A stretch of 35,231 nucleotides of DNA from Bdellovibrionales bacterium RIFOXYD1_FULL_55_31 (GTDB lineage: Bacteria; Bdellovibrionota; UBA1018): NCBI GenBank assembly GCA_001770175.1, contig MEQK01000025.1, forward strand, positions 1,660 to 36,890. The letters run 5' to 3'. Position numbers and translations under genes: made by a program. Below, in pieces: positions 23,994 through 32,249 of this stretch; position 1 is the stretch's first letter; each line of letters begins with the position of its first letter. The notes beneath the pieces are model-generated. The model was not told the origin of the DNA and ran no database searches. It was given only the letters and a program-made list of their open reading frames with translations.

Positions 23994-25176
23994 CTATTTG
24001 CATTCTCTCGGGGGGTTCTCGTTGAGGACGTCTTGTGCGTAATCCAGTTTTTCAAGAATCATCCCTGTTTTGAGATCAGCATCAGAAATAGAGTTCAGTT
24101 TTTTCAACAGGTCAGAGACGAGTCGTTTTCGCAGTGGGACTTCGCCGTCGGAGTTGTGCTGGATTTTGTTCAATACCTGAATGGTGCCCGAAGGGCACGT
24201 GATATTCTTCGAGTGGTTTGGTATTGGGATCTCTCTTTTTTCCAGCATGGGAGGGGTCAGTTCTGCGTGAGTGAACATCGTAAACGTTTCGCCAGGAATG
24301 ATGTCACCGCCTGATGCGGAATGACTGGGCTTGTTTCTAAATGTCAATTTGTAGCAGCTGTATGTCAGTAGGGGGGAGTTGGGTTCTTTGGCGACAAAGA
24401 CTGCCAGAGGATCAGCGAGTGAGACGCCGGTCATCGTTTTTCCAGTTTCATAGATCCTTCTCCAATTTCGCATGTCCTTGACCAGAGCCGATCCGAACTT
24501 GGACCTATGGGCTGCCAATACGAGCGATTCAATTTCTTGTGCGTCTAAATCGAGTTGTTTTTCGGCCAACGATTCTGAATTAGCAAGGACTATGGGGGAC
24601 AACTTTTGATCGGAGGCCAACGTGAAAACCGCCTTGGACGCGGCATAGTCAATGATGGAATTATAACCAAGGCGGTTGGCTTTCCATCCTCCCATGATCA
24701 CGATGCGTTTGAATAATTTCGCGATATCGGGTGCTTTCTTCAACGCTTCGGCAAGATTAGTGAGAGGTCCCTGAGCAATATAGACCAAATTGCCCGGGTT
24801 TGCTTTCGCCGCGTCGACCCTGGTTGATAGTTTGTGGGTCTTTGAACTGCTTCACGGGCCATTCGGGATAGCGCTTCAGAGAATCAGAAAGCTGATTCTT
24901 AGGAAGGTTTGGGGCGTAACCTTCGCCGGGATAGATGGGTACATCAAGCCCCAACTCGCTGAACGTCAGACGATTGATTCGCGCTTTTGTTTCTGGATCG
25001 TAAAGGGTAGTGCTGACACCTGCAATGTCATTGTTGAAATAGTACCTGGACAAAACATTAGCGAGCTGGTCGTCGGTATCAAAACCGGCGTCGTTATCAA
25101 TCCAGTACTTTTCGGCCGCGTGAGCGGAAAGCGAGGATAATAAAAGGACGAGAAAAAGATGTTTGGAATATCGCAT
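23994..25176 (-). pseudogene. Exported nucleoside hydrolase gene split by a frameshift
   Basis: Nucleoside hydrolases cleave the N-glycosidic bond of nucleosides. The 5' part (ATG 25176, GAGGGA 4 bases upstream) encodes a signal peptide (MRYSKHLFLVLLLSSLSAHA) and the metal/ribose motif IDNDAGFDTDDQLA. The rest, from VYIAQGPLTNLAEAL and IVIMGGW onward to the stop at 23994, continues in another frame. Removing one base from the GGG at 24818-24820 (CCC on plus) joins them as DAAKANPGNLVYIAQGPLTNL. The rebuilt protein is ~394 residues, longer than the usual ~310 because of an N-terminal leader and C-terminal tail. It may be a real pseudogene or a sequencing error. An exported form would salvage extracellular nucleosides. 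Confidence 0.85.
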
Positions 25177-25233
25177 AAAATCCCTCACATATTCTAGATC
25201 GTATGTTAAGAAAATAGAAAATTCCAGCTACGC

Positions 25234-26217
25234 ATGCGGGATCAGGGGGGCAAGGTGAATCCAGAAAAAGATGAAATGGAGCGAAAGCCGGTTCTAGCAG
25301 TTGTCGCCTCAGTAGTGATGCCGGGTTTGGGGCAGCTCTATAATGGTCAACCAAGAAAAGGATTGGCCCTATTTGCGACCTATGTTTCTTTGATTCCGAT
25401 ACTCTGTTGGATTGTGCTCCAGTTGCCGGAACAATTCCTGGCCTGGGGAATTATTTCGGCCGGGCTCGTCGGTCTCAGCCTTTGGGTGATTGCAATCGTG
25501 GACGCCTACCGGTCGGCAAAGCGGATTGGGCAACGCTACACGCTCGCTCGATTCAATCGAGCTTATGTCTACATTTCTATTTTTCTATGCGGAAAGCTGC
25601 TGATTCAGGATCCAGTCACCGATTTTACGAAAGCATATTTATTAGAAATTTTTCGTGTTCCTGAGTCTTCGGGAATGCTTCCAAGTATTCTACCGGGAGA
25701 TCAGATTATTGCTGATAAGCGATTCCGCTGGTCGAGGACGAACTCAATCCTTCACCGAGGGGACACTGTCGTGTTTCGGTACCCAAAAGATCCAGAGTTC
25801 ATTTATATCAAACGGGTGATTGGTTTACCTGGAGATCAGATCGAGCTCCGTGAAACCGAACTGATCGTGAATGGAGCCTCGACCCGAGGCGAGGAAGTCC
25901 AGAGCTTTAAGAATCCGGAACTCGATCGGCTCTTGTCAAACAACAGCGCTTTTCGCGAGCAGGTAGATGGGCGCAAGTATTTTTCGCTTTGGAAGAAAGG
26001 TGAAAAACGCGATTCATCGCGATTTACCGTTCCGAGCGGCACTGTCTTTGTCATGGGGGACAATCGAGATTCCTCAAACGATTCGAGATTTTTTGGGCCT
26101 GTTCCGATAGGCGATGTTGTGGGCAAGCTGAAGCAGGTTTGGCTTTCGATGAGTCCCGAATTTGGAATTCGATGGAGTCGGTTCGGAGTTTTGATAGATG
26201 ATGTTCAATCCCTCTGA
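25234..26217 (+). CDS. Signal peptidase I-like protein with Gly in place of the catalytic Ser
   Basis: A S26-family protein of up to 327 residues. An N-terminal region (~20-125) holds several membrane segments with the VMPGLGQLYNGQ motif known from other bacterial membrane proteins. The peptidase part follows: VPESSGMLPSILPGD (~143-157), YIKRVIGLPGD with the general-base Lys (~193), and MGDNRDSSNDSRFFGPV (~274). Known members have Ser immediately before the Met (SxSM); here the codons read TCT-TCG-GGA-ATG, giving S-S-G-M, so the nucleophile position (~147) is Gly. It may be inactive, use a neighbouring Ser, or process nothing. A second, canonical lepB elsewhere would be expected. The start is uncertain: ATG 25234, GTG 25255 or ATG 25276. 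Confidence 0.88.
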   Translation: MRDQGGKVNPEKDEMERKPVLAVVASVVMPGLGQLYNGQPRKGLALFATYVSLIPILCWIVLQLPEQFLAWGIISAGLVGLSLWVIAIVDAYRSAKRIGQRYTLARFNRAYVYISIFLCGKLLIQDPVTDFTKAYLLEIFRVPESSGMLPSILPGDQIIADKRFRWSRTNSILHRGDTVVFRYPKDPEFIYIKRVIGLPGDQIELRETELIVNGASTRGEEVQSFKNPELDRLLSNNSAFREQVDGRKYFSLWKKGEKRDSSRFTVPSGTVFVMGDNRDSSNDSRFFGPVPIGDVVGKLKQVWLSMSPEFGIRWSRFGVLIDDVQSL

Positions 26218-26354
26218 ACGGCGCTTCCACAAGGCTGTTGTCATTTCTAGACGCGATAATTCTCTTGGGATTCAAGCACTTGTTTCGGTTTTTATATTGA
26301 TGTTCGTTAACAGTTTCAGCAATTAACTTGGCTTTTAGCCGCTTGATAATCTGA

Positions 26355-26366
26355 TATTATTTAAGC
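26355..26366 (+). promoter_or_regulatory. -10 element six bases from a start codon (leaderless gene)
   Basis: TATTAT at 26355-26360 is six bases before the ATG at 26367, and no ribosome binding site is present. Transcription would begin at or next to the ATG. No convincing -35 at the right distance. The rest of 26218-26354 shows no gene. Confidence 0.45.
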
Positions 26367-27254
26367 ATGGGTTCTCGGGGGAAATTCTTCGTTCGTTTTC
26401 TTCTGCTGGCCGTTCTCGTGCCCTCGATATTTGCCGAACTGAGCCATGCCGCGTGCCCTGAAAAGATTTTCTGGTCCAAAGACAGTCCCGACAAATCCCT
26501 AGTTTTTCAAAGTTCCGGCAATGAAGCGAGAATTTTGATCTGCTCGTTGAAGATGGTGAGAGCCAAGGACAATAGAGGCCGTAGCATCATACACCGCGAG
26601 TTTAGTGGCTGCGTACCGGTCGATCCGGCTCACAAGACTTATTCGCTTCAGGAGCTCGATTCTCAGTACAAGAATCTCGTTAAAATGCAGCGTATGAGTC
26701 GCGTAAAGAAAACCGCAAAGGATACGGTGTTCGGATTTTTTGTAGCTGTCGGTGGAACCCGGCTTGGCCAGGGAATTGCCCGGTTGACCGCAGCTGCGGG
26801 AGGCAGTGCTCTCAAGGCGGCCAGTAATGCCGGCCCGAGGCCGGGCAAGTACGGAAGTTGCGTCTTCCGAGCGCTGGGCTTCGGAACAAATATTGTTGAA
26901 GGAAGCCGTGTGGTCGCGAATGACCCATTCCTCAGGTTTTTTCCAGCCTATATTGGTAGCGGTGTCGGATTGGTCTTGAGCGGAGTCGATGAACACAAGG
27001 ATAGAAAAGTCCGCAGGACAATCGACCCGAAGGTTCTTGGAAGCAGTTCGAAACTCGACGCTGAGTCCTCGGCTTGTCTCCCGAAAGAATTAGATATGAG
27101 GGTCGAGGATTACGCTGATGATGTAAAAAAAGCATTGAGGCTTGCGGCAAAAGCGCCATCGAAGCCCAAGTCGAGGCCGCTTAACCGCGCGGAGCAGGAA
27201 AGCGAGCTCATCAAAGATGCTCTTGAGACCGCGCCTGTGGGATCGGTCAGATAG
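26367..27254 (+). CDS. Exported protein with internal membrane segments, unrecognised
   Basis: A 295-residue protein with a signal peptide (GSRGKFFVRFLLLAVLVPSIFAELSHAA, mature form starting near CPEK). The centre has two hydrophobic, Gly/Ala-rich stretches (around VFGFFVAVGG and YIGSGVGLVLSG), separated by a basic segment. The C-terminal third is charged with a run of Lys/Ala/Pro (KAPSKPKSRPLNR). No domain is recognised. The gene has no ribosome binding site: a TATTAT -10 lies six bases before the ATG, so the mRNA may be leaderless. It begins the accessory block that runs to the window end. Confidence 0.75.
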   Translation: MGSRGKFFVRFLLLAVLVPSIFAELSHAACPEKIFWSKDSPDKSLVFQSSGNEARILICSLKMVRAKDNRGRSIIHREFSGCVPVDPAHKTYSLQELDSQYKNLVKMQRMSRVKKTAKDTVFGFFVAVGGTRLGQGIARLTAAAGGSALKAASNAGPRPGKYGSCVFRALGFGTNIVEGSRVVANDPFLRFFPAYIGSGVGLVLSGVDEHKDRKVRRTIDPKVLGSSSKLDAESSACLPKELDMRVEDYADDVKKALRLAAKAPSKPKSRPLNRAEQESELIKDALETAPVGSVR

Positions 27255-27301
27255 CGGATATTGACGGTTCGGGTGCCTCGCTGGATCTACGGACGAATCA
27301 A

Positions 27302-28009
27302 TCAGGTGCGCGAACGCGATTTCAGCTTTCGAATTCGGCTCCACAAAAGGGCCTTCGGAACACCGTCCATCTTCAGGGCCGACATGCATTCATCCAGCCG
27401 TCCTGTTCTCTCGGCGAGTCTTGTAATGGCTCGGTTCAGATCTCGCTCCACACTATCGCCGTACGCCATGGTCGCCTTCTTTTTCGCCTGGGCAACAATG
27501 GGTTTGGGCAGCTCCAGCATTGCGAGATCAATCAGGTCGCGGCTGAAGACGCCATCATCGGACCAGCGGTCGGAATTTGCCAGGAGTTTGCTCGCAGCCA
27601 TGTCAAGCGGTTTCAGCGTCGCGATGTTGCAAATCCGATCGTCTGGGCTCGGTTCGTCCAAAGGAATCCGGCCCTCAAAAACAACCTCGAACTTGATTTC
27701 GGCGCCACCGACGGCGATCAGGGTTCGAATCCCATACTGATCGGCGCGGACTTCACCTTTCGCGTCGAGTTCGTAACCGGAACGCACGACCGAGCGCATA
27801 CCACGTGACCCGGTCATCCGCTGGCGCAAGGTACGGTAGCCGACCGGATCCGATGTCAAAAAATCGAGATCCAGCGACTCGCGATACTCACGATGCGAAA
27901 GCACGATCGCGGTTCCACCTCCGAAATAGCAGCGATTGGAAACCAGACACTCAGAATCAAGTGCCTGGAGAATGGACATGATCTTGATGTGGTGCTCCCT
28001 CTTAAACAA
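27302..28009 (-). CDS. AbiEii/AbiGii-type nucleotidyltransferase toxin
   Basis: A 235-residue (or slightly shorter) protein with the hallmarks of the AbiEii nucleotidyltransferase toxins: GGGTA (~30-34), then LDLDF with the catalytic Asp pair (~47/49), a KPLDMAASKL motif, and SRDLIDLAML toward the end. Relatives in type IV toxin-antitoxin systems (AbiE) and in the MenT group add nucleotides to tRNA or other targets, blocking translation and phage growth. The TTG at 28009 overlaps the antitoxin stop by 8 bases; an ATG at 27979 is another candidate, with AGGGAG further upstream. Translational coupling to the antitoxin is clear. The target in this organism cannot be told. Confidence 0.85.
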   Translation of the reverse strand: MFKREHHIKIMSILQALDSECLVSNRCYFGGGTAIVLSHREYRESLDLDFLTSDPVGYRTLRQRMTGSRGMRSVVRSGYELDAKGEVRADQYGIRTLIAVGGAEIKFEVVFEGRIPLDEPSPDDRICNIATLKPLDMAASKLLANSDRWSDDGVFSRDLIDLAMLELPKPIVAQAKKKATMAYGDSVERDLNRAITRLAERTGRLDECMSALKMDGVPKALLWSRIRKLKSRSRT

Positions 28010-28481
28010 GCAGTCGCTCCTTACCGAAGGCCGCTAGCAGCATTTCGATGAGTTCCTGCTCGCCTTGCGTGAGGGCTTTCAAATCGATGTGACGCCAGTT
28101 GCGCTCATAAATATCGAGCGCTTCTTCGGGGCTCAATTCCGCGGTTTTTTTGAGCTGCCAAGCCAGGCGTTTGAGTTGGGGGTAGTCGGCCAGGCGGATC
28201 TTAGGGGGAAGTTTTATGGGAGCGATCCTGGTATGCTGCCGGGCTGGATCAAAAAGAGACAGTTCGAGTCCGAGAGCTGAAATTGCCGCCAGGTAGGCTC
28301 CCATGGTTACGGACGGGTCGCCTCTCTCGATCCGGTGGAGCGTCGTCCGTGAGATCGAGGCGGATTCCGCCGTAGCGGTTGCGCTTATTTTTAGGCGTTT
28401 GCGTCGGTTCCGGAGCTGTTCGCCTAGGGCACGGAGTGCCTTTCTTCCACTTGGGCTGATCGAAGGAGAGTGGGCTGGCAT
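28002..28481 (-). CDS. XRE-family antitoxin/regulator of the AbiEii-type toxin
   Basis: A 159-residue protein. Residues ~14-70 form an XRE helix-turn-helix (LGEQLRNRRKRLKIS, ATAESASISRTTLHRIERG, YLAAISALGLEL). The C-terminal half (after FDPARQ) is a separate helical part that probably binds the toxin; it ends with LTQGEQELIEMLLAAFG. The start is the ATG at 28481, which matches the fold; the extra 16 residues of the longer frame are promoter sequence. No ribosome binding site is present, and the -10 lies 7 bases upstream, so the mRNA is probably leaderless. A perfect palindrome overlaps the -35 region. Classical AbiEi antitoxins have a winged helix, so this XRE partner is a variant. Confidence 0.87.
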   Translation of the reverse strand: MPAHSPSISPSGRKALRALGEQLRNRRKRLKISATATAESASISRTTLHRIERGDPSVTMGAYLAAISALGLELSLFDPARQHTRIAPIKLPPKIRLADYPQLKRLAWQLKKTAELSPEEALDIYERNWRHIDLKALTQGEQELIEMLLAAFGKERLLV

Positions 28482-28517
28482 GTTTCTTATTATATACGAA
28501 ACATAGACATTGTCTAT
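28482..28517 (-). promoter_or_regulatory. Promoter and palindromic operator of the toxin-antitoxin pair
   Basis: On the minus strand a perfect TATAAT (28494-28489) lies 7 bases before the antitoxin ATG, with TAGACA (5 of 6 to TTGACA) 16 bases upstream of it. A 15-bp palindrome, ATAGACA-T-TGTCTAT on the plus strand (28503-28517), covers the -35. A second inverted repeat, GTTTC...GAAAC (28482-28486 and 28498-28502), flanks the -10. Both fit autorepression by the XRE antitoxin. Confidence 0.8.
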
Positions 28518-28529
28518 AATGAGATACAC

Positions 28530-28835
28530 GAGTGGCGAGACTCAGAGTTGATTGCGGTTCACCTTCGGTACTCGCGTCCAGCTGCTAATGAATATCCGGA
28601 ATATCTGCCGACCTCGCATCAGATGTCTGTTTAAGCAGCGCCCGATTCTTTGAGTCGCGGACGACACTCTTTATCCAACCGATCGTTTTAACCAAGGTCT
28701 CTCTTTCTTTGGCAGCATCGGCAATGGAGAGCGAGACGGTAGAGGAATAGTGGAGTGCGTCTGTTTTGGGCGACCCAAAGATTCAGGTGTTGGTGCATTT
28801 AGGTTGAATGGGGTGAGCGGGCGCAAGCCCGATCA
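28530..28835. other. Gene-free stretch
   Basis: About 300 bases with no supported gene and no clear repeats. The only structure seen lies near the end: CGGGC-GCAA-GCCCG (around 28818-28832), a 5-bp hairpin with a GNRA-type tetraloop, placed just after the end of the minus-strand gene at 28836. Confidence 0.4.
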
Positions 28836-29816
28836 TTAGCGGCAAGGCTCCGGATACGGCATGACGTCCTGTCCAAATCTTTTGAAAACGTTGATTGAAT
28901 ACCAGCCATAGCAGTCTCCCGTTGCGGGATTACGCCACTGCCCCGTTCTCGAAGAGTAATTTGTCTCGTCATCGAGCCAGTTCGACTGAATCCGAGAGGA
29001 AGATTGGAGAGGCTTTGCCGAATACCGATCAGCGACCATGGGATTTTGACTCGCGTGAATATTAGTCGATCCCAAGCCATCGATGGAAAGCACGTTTTCT
29101 AAAACGACGCGCCTCCCATAGCGGTCAAGTTCGAGAGTGTTCGTAAAGTCGAGTGGGTGAACGGTCGAGCGGTATGGGAGCTCCTGAAGAACGAAAGGAT
29201 AGCCGGGATCGATGATCGTGATAGTCTTCTTAATTTGATCGATATCCGCCACAAGAACATAGTGAGAAGAGAGCAGTTCCAACGAGGGGCCATATTCAGC
29301 CCAGCTGATAATGGAAGCTCGCTCCGTTTGATCTAGATCATTGATCGATAGTCCTTGAAGATGATGGCGTCGCCCGACACGAACGCTGATTCCAGAGTCC
29401 AAGAATCTCTGTTTAATGTAGCGCTCCATTAGTTCAGGAGGCATTCCGAATCGGATGTCCAGTTCACGATCAAACATGTAGAAGACGGAGCTCATCTCGG
29501 ACACGGGATCGGTGCTGTGCCTCATGCGCAGCCCCATTTTCTTTCCTAGAGCTTCAAAAAGGTTAAACGCACAGGTTGGGCCACAAAGACCCGCGCCGGG
29601 CCTGTCCAAGGCCAGGTTTGCTCGCACTAAGCTGGGATCTATTTGGCTCAGGACCTCCTGATCCGAAACCAGGCGCTTAAGTGCATTTGAAACGCACTTG
29701 TCTACCGCTGAAGCGGGTGGCGATGGTAAAACGATGCTGACGACGCTCATCAGCAATACGGCGTCCCATTTCCGAATGGATCGAAAGATTCTTTTGCTGC
29801 TTATTCGCTTAGCCAC
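28836..29816 (-). CDS. Exported C39-like (papain-fold) protein
   Basis: A 326-residue protein starting at GTG with AAGGGG 5 bases upstream. A long, basic N-region and hydrophobic core (DAVLLMSVVSIVLPSPPASA) form a signal peptide. The mature part carries GLCGPTCAFNLFEAL, the Cys78 motif typical of C39-type peptidase folds, then SSHYVLVADID (His185) and IIDPGYP with an Asp, in the order Cys-His-Asp expected for this fold. A Gln before the Cys, typical of active papain-like enzymes, is not obvious, so activity is uncertain. The C-terminal ~100 residues are Ser/Asn/Arg-rich with a WRNPATGDCYGWYS block. It may be an exported protease or an effector; there is no immunity-type gene beside it that I can identify. 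Confidence 0.72.
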   Translation of the reverse strand: MAKRISSKRIFRSIRKWDAVLLMSVVSIVLPSPPASAVDKCVSNALKRLVSDQEVLSQIDPSLVRANLALDRPGAGLCGPTCAFNLFEALGKKMGLRMRHSTDPVSEMSSVFYMFDRELDIRFGMPPELMERYIKQRFLDSGISVRVGRRHHLQGLSINDLDQTERASIISWAEYGPSLELLSSHYVLVADIDQIKKTITIIDPGYPFVLQELPYRSTVHPLDFTNTLELDRYGRRVVLENVLSIDGLGSTNIHASQNPMVADRYSAKPLQSSSRIQSNWLDDETNYSSRTGQWRNPATGDCYGWYSINVFKRFGQDVMPYPEPCR

Positions 29817-30281
29817 CTATCCCCTTATCGGCAAAAGGCCATAATTTAATAATCGCGTGATAATAATCTGTCGCGAGGTTGGGATTGGTTTACTCGGCAG
29901 AGGGAAACGTTAGAGCCCTGAGCGCCGGTTGAACAGATTTACCTTGTAGTTTGATTCCTTTTGAGCAAATTCCGCTACTTACAGCCGAACGCTTCCTAGA
30001 GCCTGGATCGGGCCTTGTTCAAGCGATTCTTCGTGCCCGCGCGAGGGTTCCGGGAGACATAGGAAAAATCGGGAAATGTCGGGAAATGAAAACTGCATTT
30101 CAGAATCGATACAGACTTTCGCGAATCGGTCAGGTCCGAGAAAATCGGTTCGGTTTACTAGCGGAGGTGGTCTCGTTGTCGATTTTGGCTTCTTGCGATC
30201 ACGTTGATCAGTAAATCTGATCAGTTGCGCGGTTAAGATAGCTATCGATTGGTTCCGATATGATTGAGAAGGGAGGATCGT
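29817..30281. other. Gene-free stretch containing one dispersed repeat copy
   Basis: About 450 bases between the C39-like gene and the M13-like gene. An 87-codon frame (29951-30214) has no start context and no recognisable fold, so I do not call it. The segment holds one copy of a short dispersed repeat (30041-30078). The AT-rich half near 29830-29880 probably contains the promoter of the minus-strand gene; none is clear enough to place. Confidence 0.5.
30041..30078. repeat. Dispersed repeat family 1, copy A
   Basis: A 38-bp sequence beginning GCGAGGGTTC and ending TCGGGAAATG that matches 33081-33118 at 33 of 38 positions. In both copies a frame ends ARGF-x-E-x-stop inside the repeat (TAG at 30060-30062 here), so it may be the shared tail of a lost coding sequence. 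Confidence 0.65.
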
Positions 30282-32027
30282 CTGAACCTATTCAAATGCC
30301 GACTTATAATGTCGATCATAGGCTGCGCCACCTTTGTATGCCCGGTCCTTTCCGCTCAATCGGCTGATGACGGTGTGCAAAGAGGTCATCTCCAGGGCAT
30401 CGAGGATGCTCTTCGAGATGTTGCAGGGTTTCAGAATCGCCAGAACTGCCTGACAGCACCCGTTCTACCTTCTTGCTCCAAAATCAGTGACCAATTTTGC
30501 AATCAGCTTTGGGACTCTGAGCATCGCGGCAATATAGAATTGCAGGATTCGAAGATATTTTTTGGTACTTCAAAAAAAAGCAAACTCTCAATGGCAAAGA
30601 GGATGGATCTCGAAGCACTTCTTGATAGCGAGAATCGCCTTCCTGCTGATTTACGCAATCGAGCAAAACCGATCTTAAAAATTATCCGTGAGCACCTCAA
30701 ACATGAACAGGATGATGAATCCTGGTATACGCAACTCGGGCGATTCGAAGAAGAATTGCATGGGGTGATCCTAACGACGGCGTCTAGCAGAATGGGAGAT
30801 CTAAGCGGCATTAGCGATATAAAGCGCGCCATGTATTTTTTGGAATGGGATCTGAAGTCTGAAATTGCGAAAGCAAAGTACGAAGAGAATCCGAATTGGA
30901 AACGCGTCGTTCGTATTTTCGGTGAAGTAAAAAGGGACCTTCTCGATGAGATCTTGAGTTTTCCGATTCCAGAGGACAGGAGGAAAGAGATCTATAATGT
31001 TCTTCAATCAGTTGAACTGCGGCTTCCTGCTGATGATCCACGTCGATTTTCAGCTTACAATGGCTGCCATTCAACTCTTCGAGATGCAATGTACGATTAC
31101 CGGCGGAATGCAGTCACTATTTGTGCTGGGTACTTTAATTCGATTCAAGATGATGCAGGATTGCGTGAAATGATTGCTCATGAATTGGCACACTCGTTTG
31201 ATCCCAAAACGATGACGTTGAATTCAGTGATGAAAAGCGAGTTTGGCCAGGTAGTGTCAAAATTTTGTGGAGCAAGCGGACCCGTTTATTCCTGTGCCGA
31301 GTGGCAACAGGTTCGCAAGAAGTTCGTCGAATTGGAACGAGTGAGTGAGTCCGAGTTGCCATTTCGACGCCTGACAAAGTGCCTGAATCCGGCGTCGGAT
31401 GTCGAGCCGTTTGAGAGTTCCAAAATAAAGCAGAAGATTCGCCGTCAATCCAGTACCGATATTGAGAGTAAGAAAAAGAACGAACTGTTGCCGTTGATAG
31501 ATCAACTCGGTCCATATCTTCGTCCGGACCTCCTTTGGGCTCGGTTGGAAAGGGGCAATAGCGGCGGAAAGTGCGGACTCGATGTAGCTCCGGAAATTTT
31601 GGTTCAGATTCTCAGGTGCAACGGCTTTGAGCAGGTTTCTTCGGTTAATGTCCAGGAACATCTGTTTCGAGGAGCATTGCAAGAATTGGAGCAGATTCAA
31701 AACTCGTTCCATGAGCATTATACGAGCGCTTGTGGACGGGATTGTTTAGCCAAGGAATCTGAATCCATCATGCTCATCAACGAGAAGTTTGCGGATTGGA
31801 TCGCGAGACGCATTTTGGAGCGAACCATGGCTCGAGAGCAATCAGTCCCGAAGCGGAAACAGCTTGCATTATCGGCAGTGGCCTGGGGCTGTGAGAACAA
31901 GTCTGCTAATCGCATACACCCCGATTTTAAGTCGCGCCGACTCTCGTTATTCTCACCGAAAATCGCTGAGATGGTTCATTGCTCGATGGACAATACGCTG
32001 CCGGAGCGTGCCAAATGCGACTTCTGA
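30282..32027 (+). CDS. Exported M13-like zinc peptidase
   Basis: A ~581-residue protein with a signal peptide and a zinc site MIAHELAHSFD (HExxH at ~298). Further on, NEKFADWIA (~499) resembles the ExxxD third-ligand helix of neprilysin-type (M13) peptidases, and the end copies the M13 C-terminus: AWGC, IHPDFKSRR, MVHC, PERAKC with its paired Cys. The distance from HExxH to this Glu is ~200 residues rather than ~63, so a large insertion is present or the third ligand lies elsewhere. An ideal ribosome binding site, GGGAGG, is followed by CTG (30282), giving LNLFKCRLIMSIIGCATF, a well-formed signal peptide, so CTG is the likely start; TTG 30264 and ATG 30309 are alternatives. Secreted zincins degrade proteins outside the cell; the substrate is unknown. 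Confidence 0.82.
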   Translation: MNLFKCRLIMSIIGCATFVCPVLSAQSADDGVQRGHLQGIEDALRDVAGFQNRQNCLTAPVLPSCSKISDQFCNQLWDSEHRGNIELQDSKIFFGTSKKSKLSMAKRMDLEALLDSENRLPADLRNRAKPILKIIREHLKHEQDDESWYTQLGRFEEELHGVILTTASSRMGDLSGISDIKRAMYFLEWDLKSEIAKAKYEENPNWKRVVRIFGEVKRDLLDEILSFPIPEDRRKEIYNVLQSVELRLPADDPRRFSAYNGCHSTLRDAMYDYRRNAVTICAGYFNSIQDDAGLREMIAHELAHSFDPKTMTLNSVMKSEFGQVVSKFCGASGPVYSCAEWQQVRKKFVELERVSESELPFRRLTKCLNPASDVEPFESSKIKQKIRRQSSTDIESKKKNELLPLIDQLGPYLRPDLLWARLERGNSGGKCGLDVAPEILVQILRCNGFEQVSSVNVQEHLFRGALQELEQIQNSFHEHYTSACGRDCLAKESESIMLINEKFADWIARRILERTMAREQSVPKRKQLALSAVAWGCENKSANRIHPDFKSRRLSLFSPKIAEMVHCSMDNTLPERAKCDF

Positions 32028-32063
32028 TTGGATTGCTTTGTGCTGAATTGTTTTCCCTGGTAG

Positions 32064-32249
32064 TGCTTTCGAAGTACCGGCCGCCCGCCTGAGGGTACAA
32101 GCTGGCCGTACCCCGACTGCAGTTTTGAAGTAATTACGCCGTTGCTCTATTTGGGGTACGACAGACCGGGCGAAAAATTGGTCGCTGATTTGAACAGAAT
32201 CGTCGACGGAACCACGGTTGGCATTGACCCGATTTGGTGGACACATTGA
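32064..32249 (+). pseudogene. Remnant of a coding sequence, unrecognised
   Basis: An open frame of ~61 codons between TAG 32061 and TGA 32247 has protein-like composition (EGTSWPYPDC..., then LLYLGYDRPGEKLVADL and VGIDPIWWTH) but no usable start codon, so it looks like the 3' end of a lost gene. Its GTSWPYPDCSFE segment reappears as GTSYPYPDCSFE in the small ORF at 34527. I cannot name the family. Confidence 0.45.

Noticed and set aside
29830-29850. Perfect GCCGATAA on the minus strand, resembling a sigma-28 -10
   Set aside because: The nearest TAAA is only 12 bases away instead of 15, and transcription would begin at the GTG, past the ribosome binding site; likely chance.
29951-30214. 87-codon plus-strand frame
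   Set aside because: Start lacks a binding site, it runs through the dispersed repeat, and another frame through the repeat is equally protein-like; evidence is too thin to call a gene.
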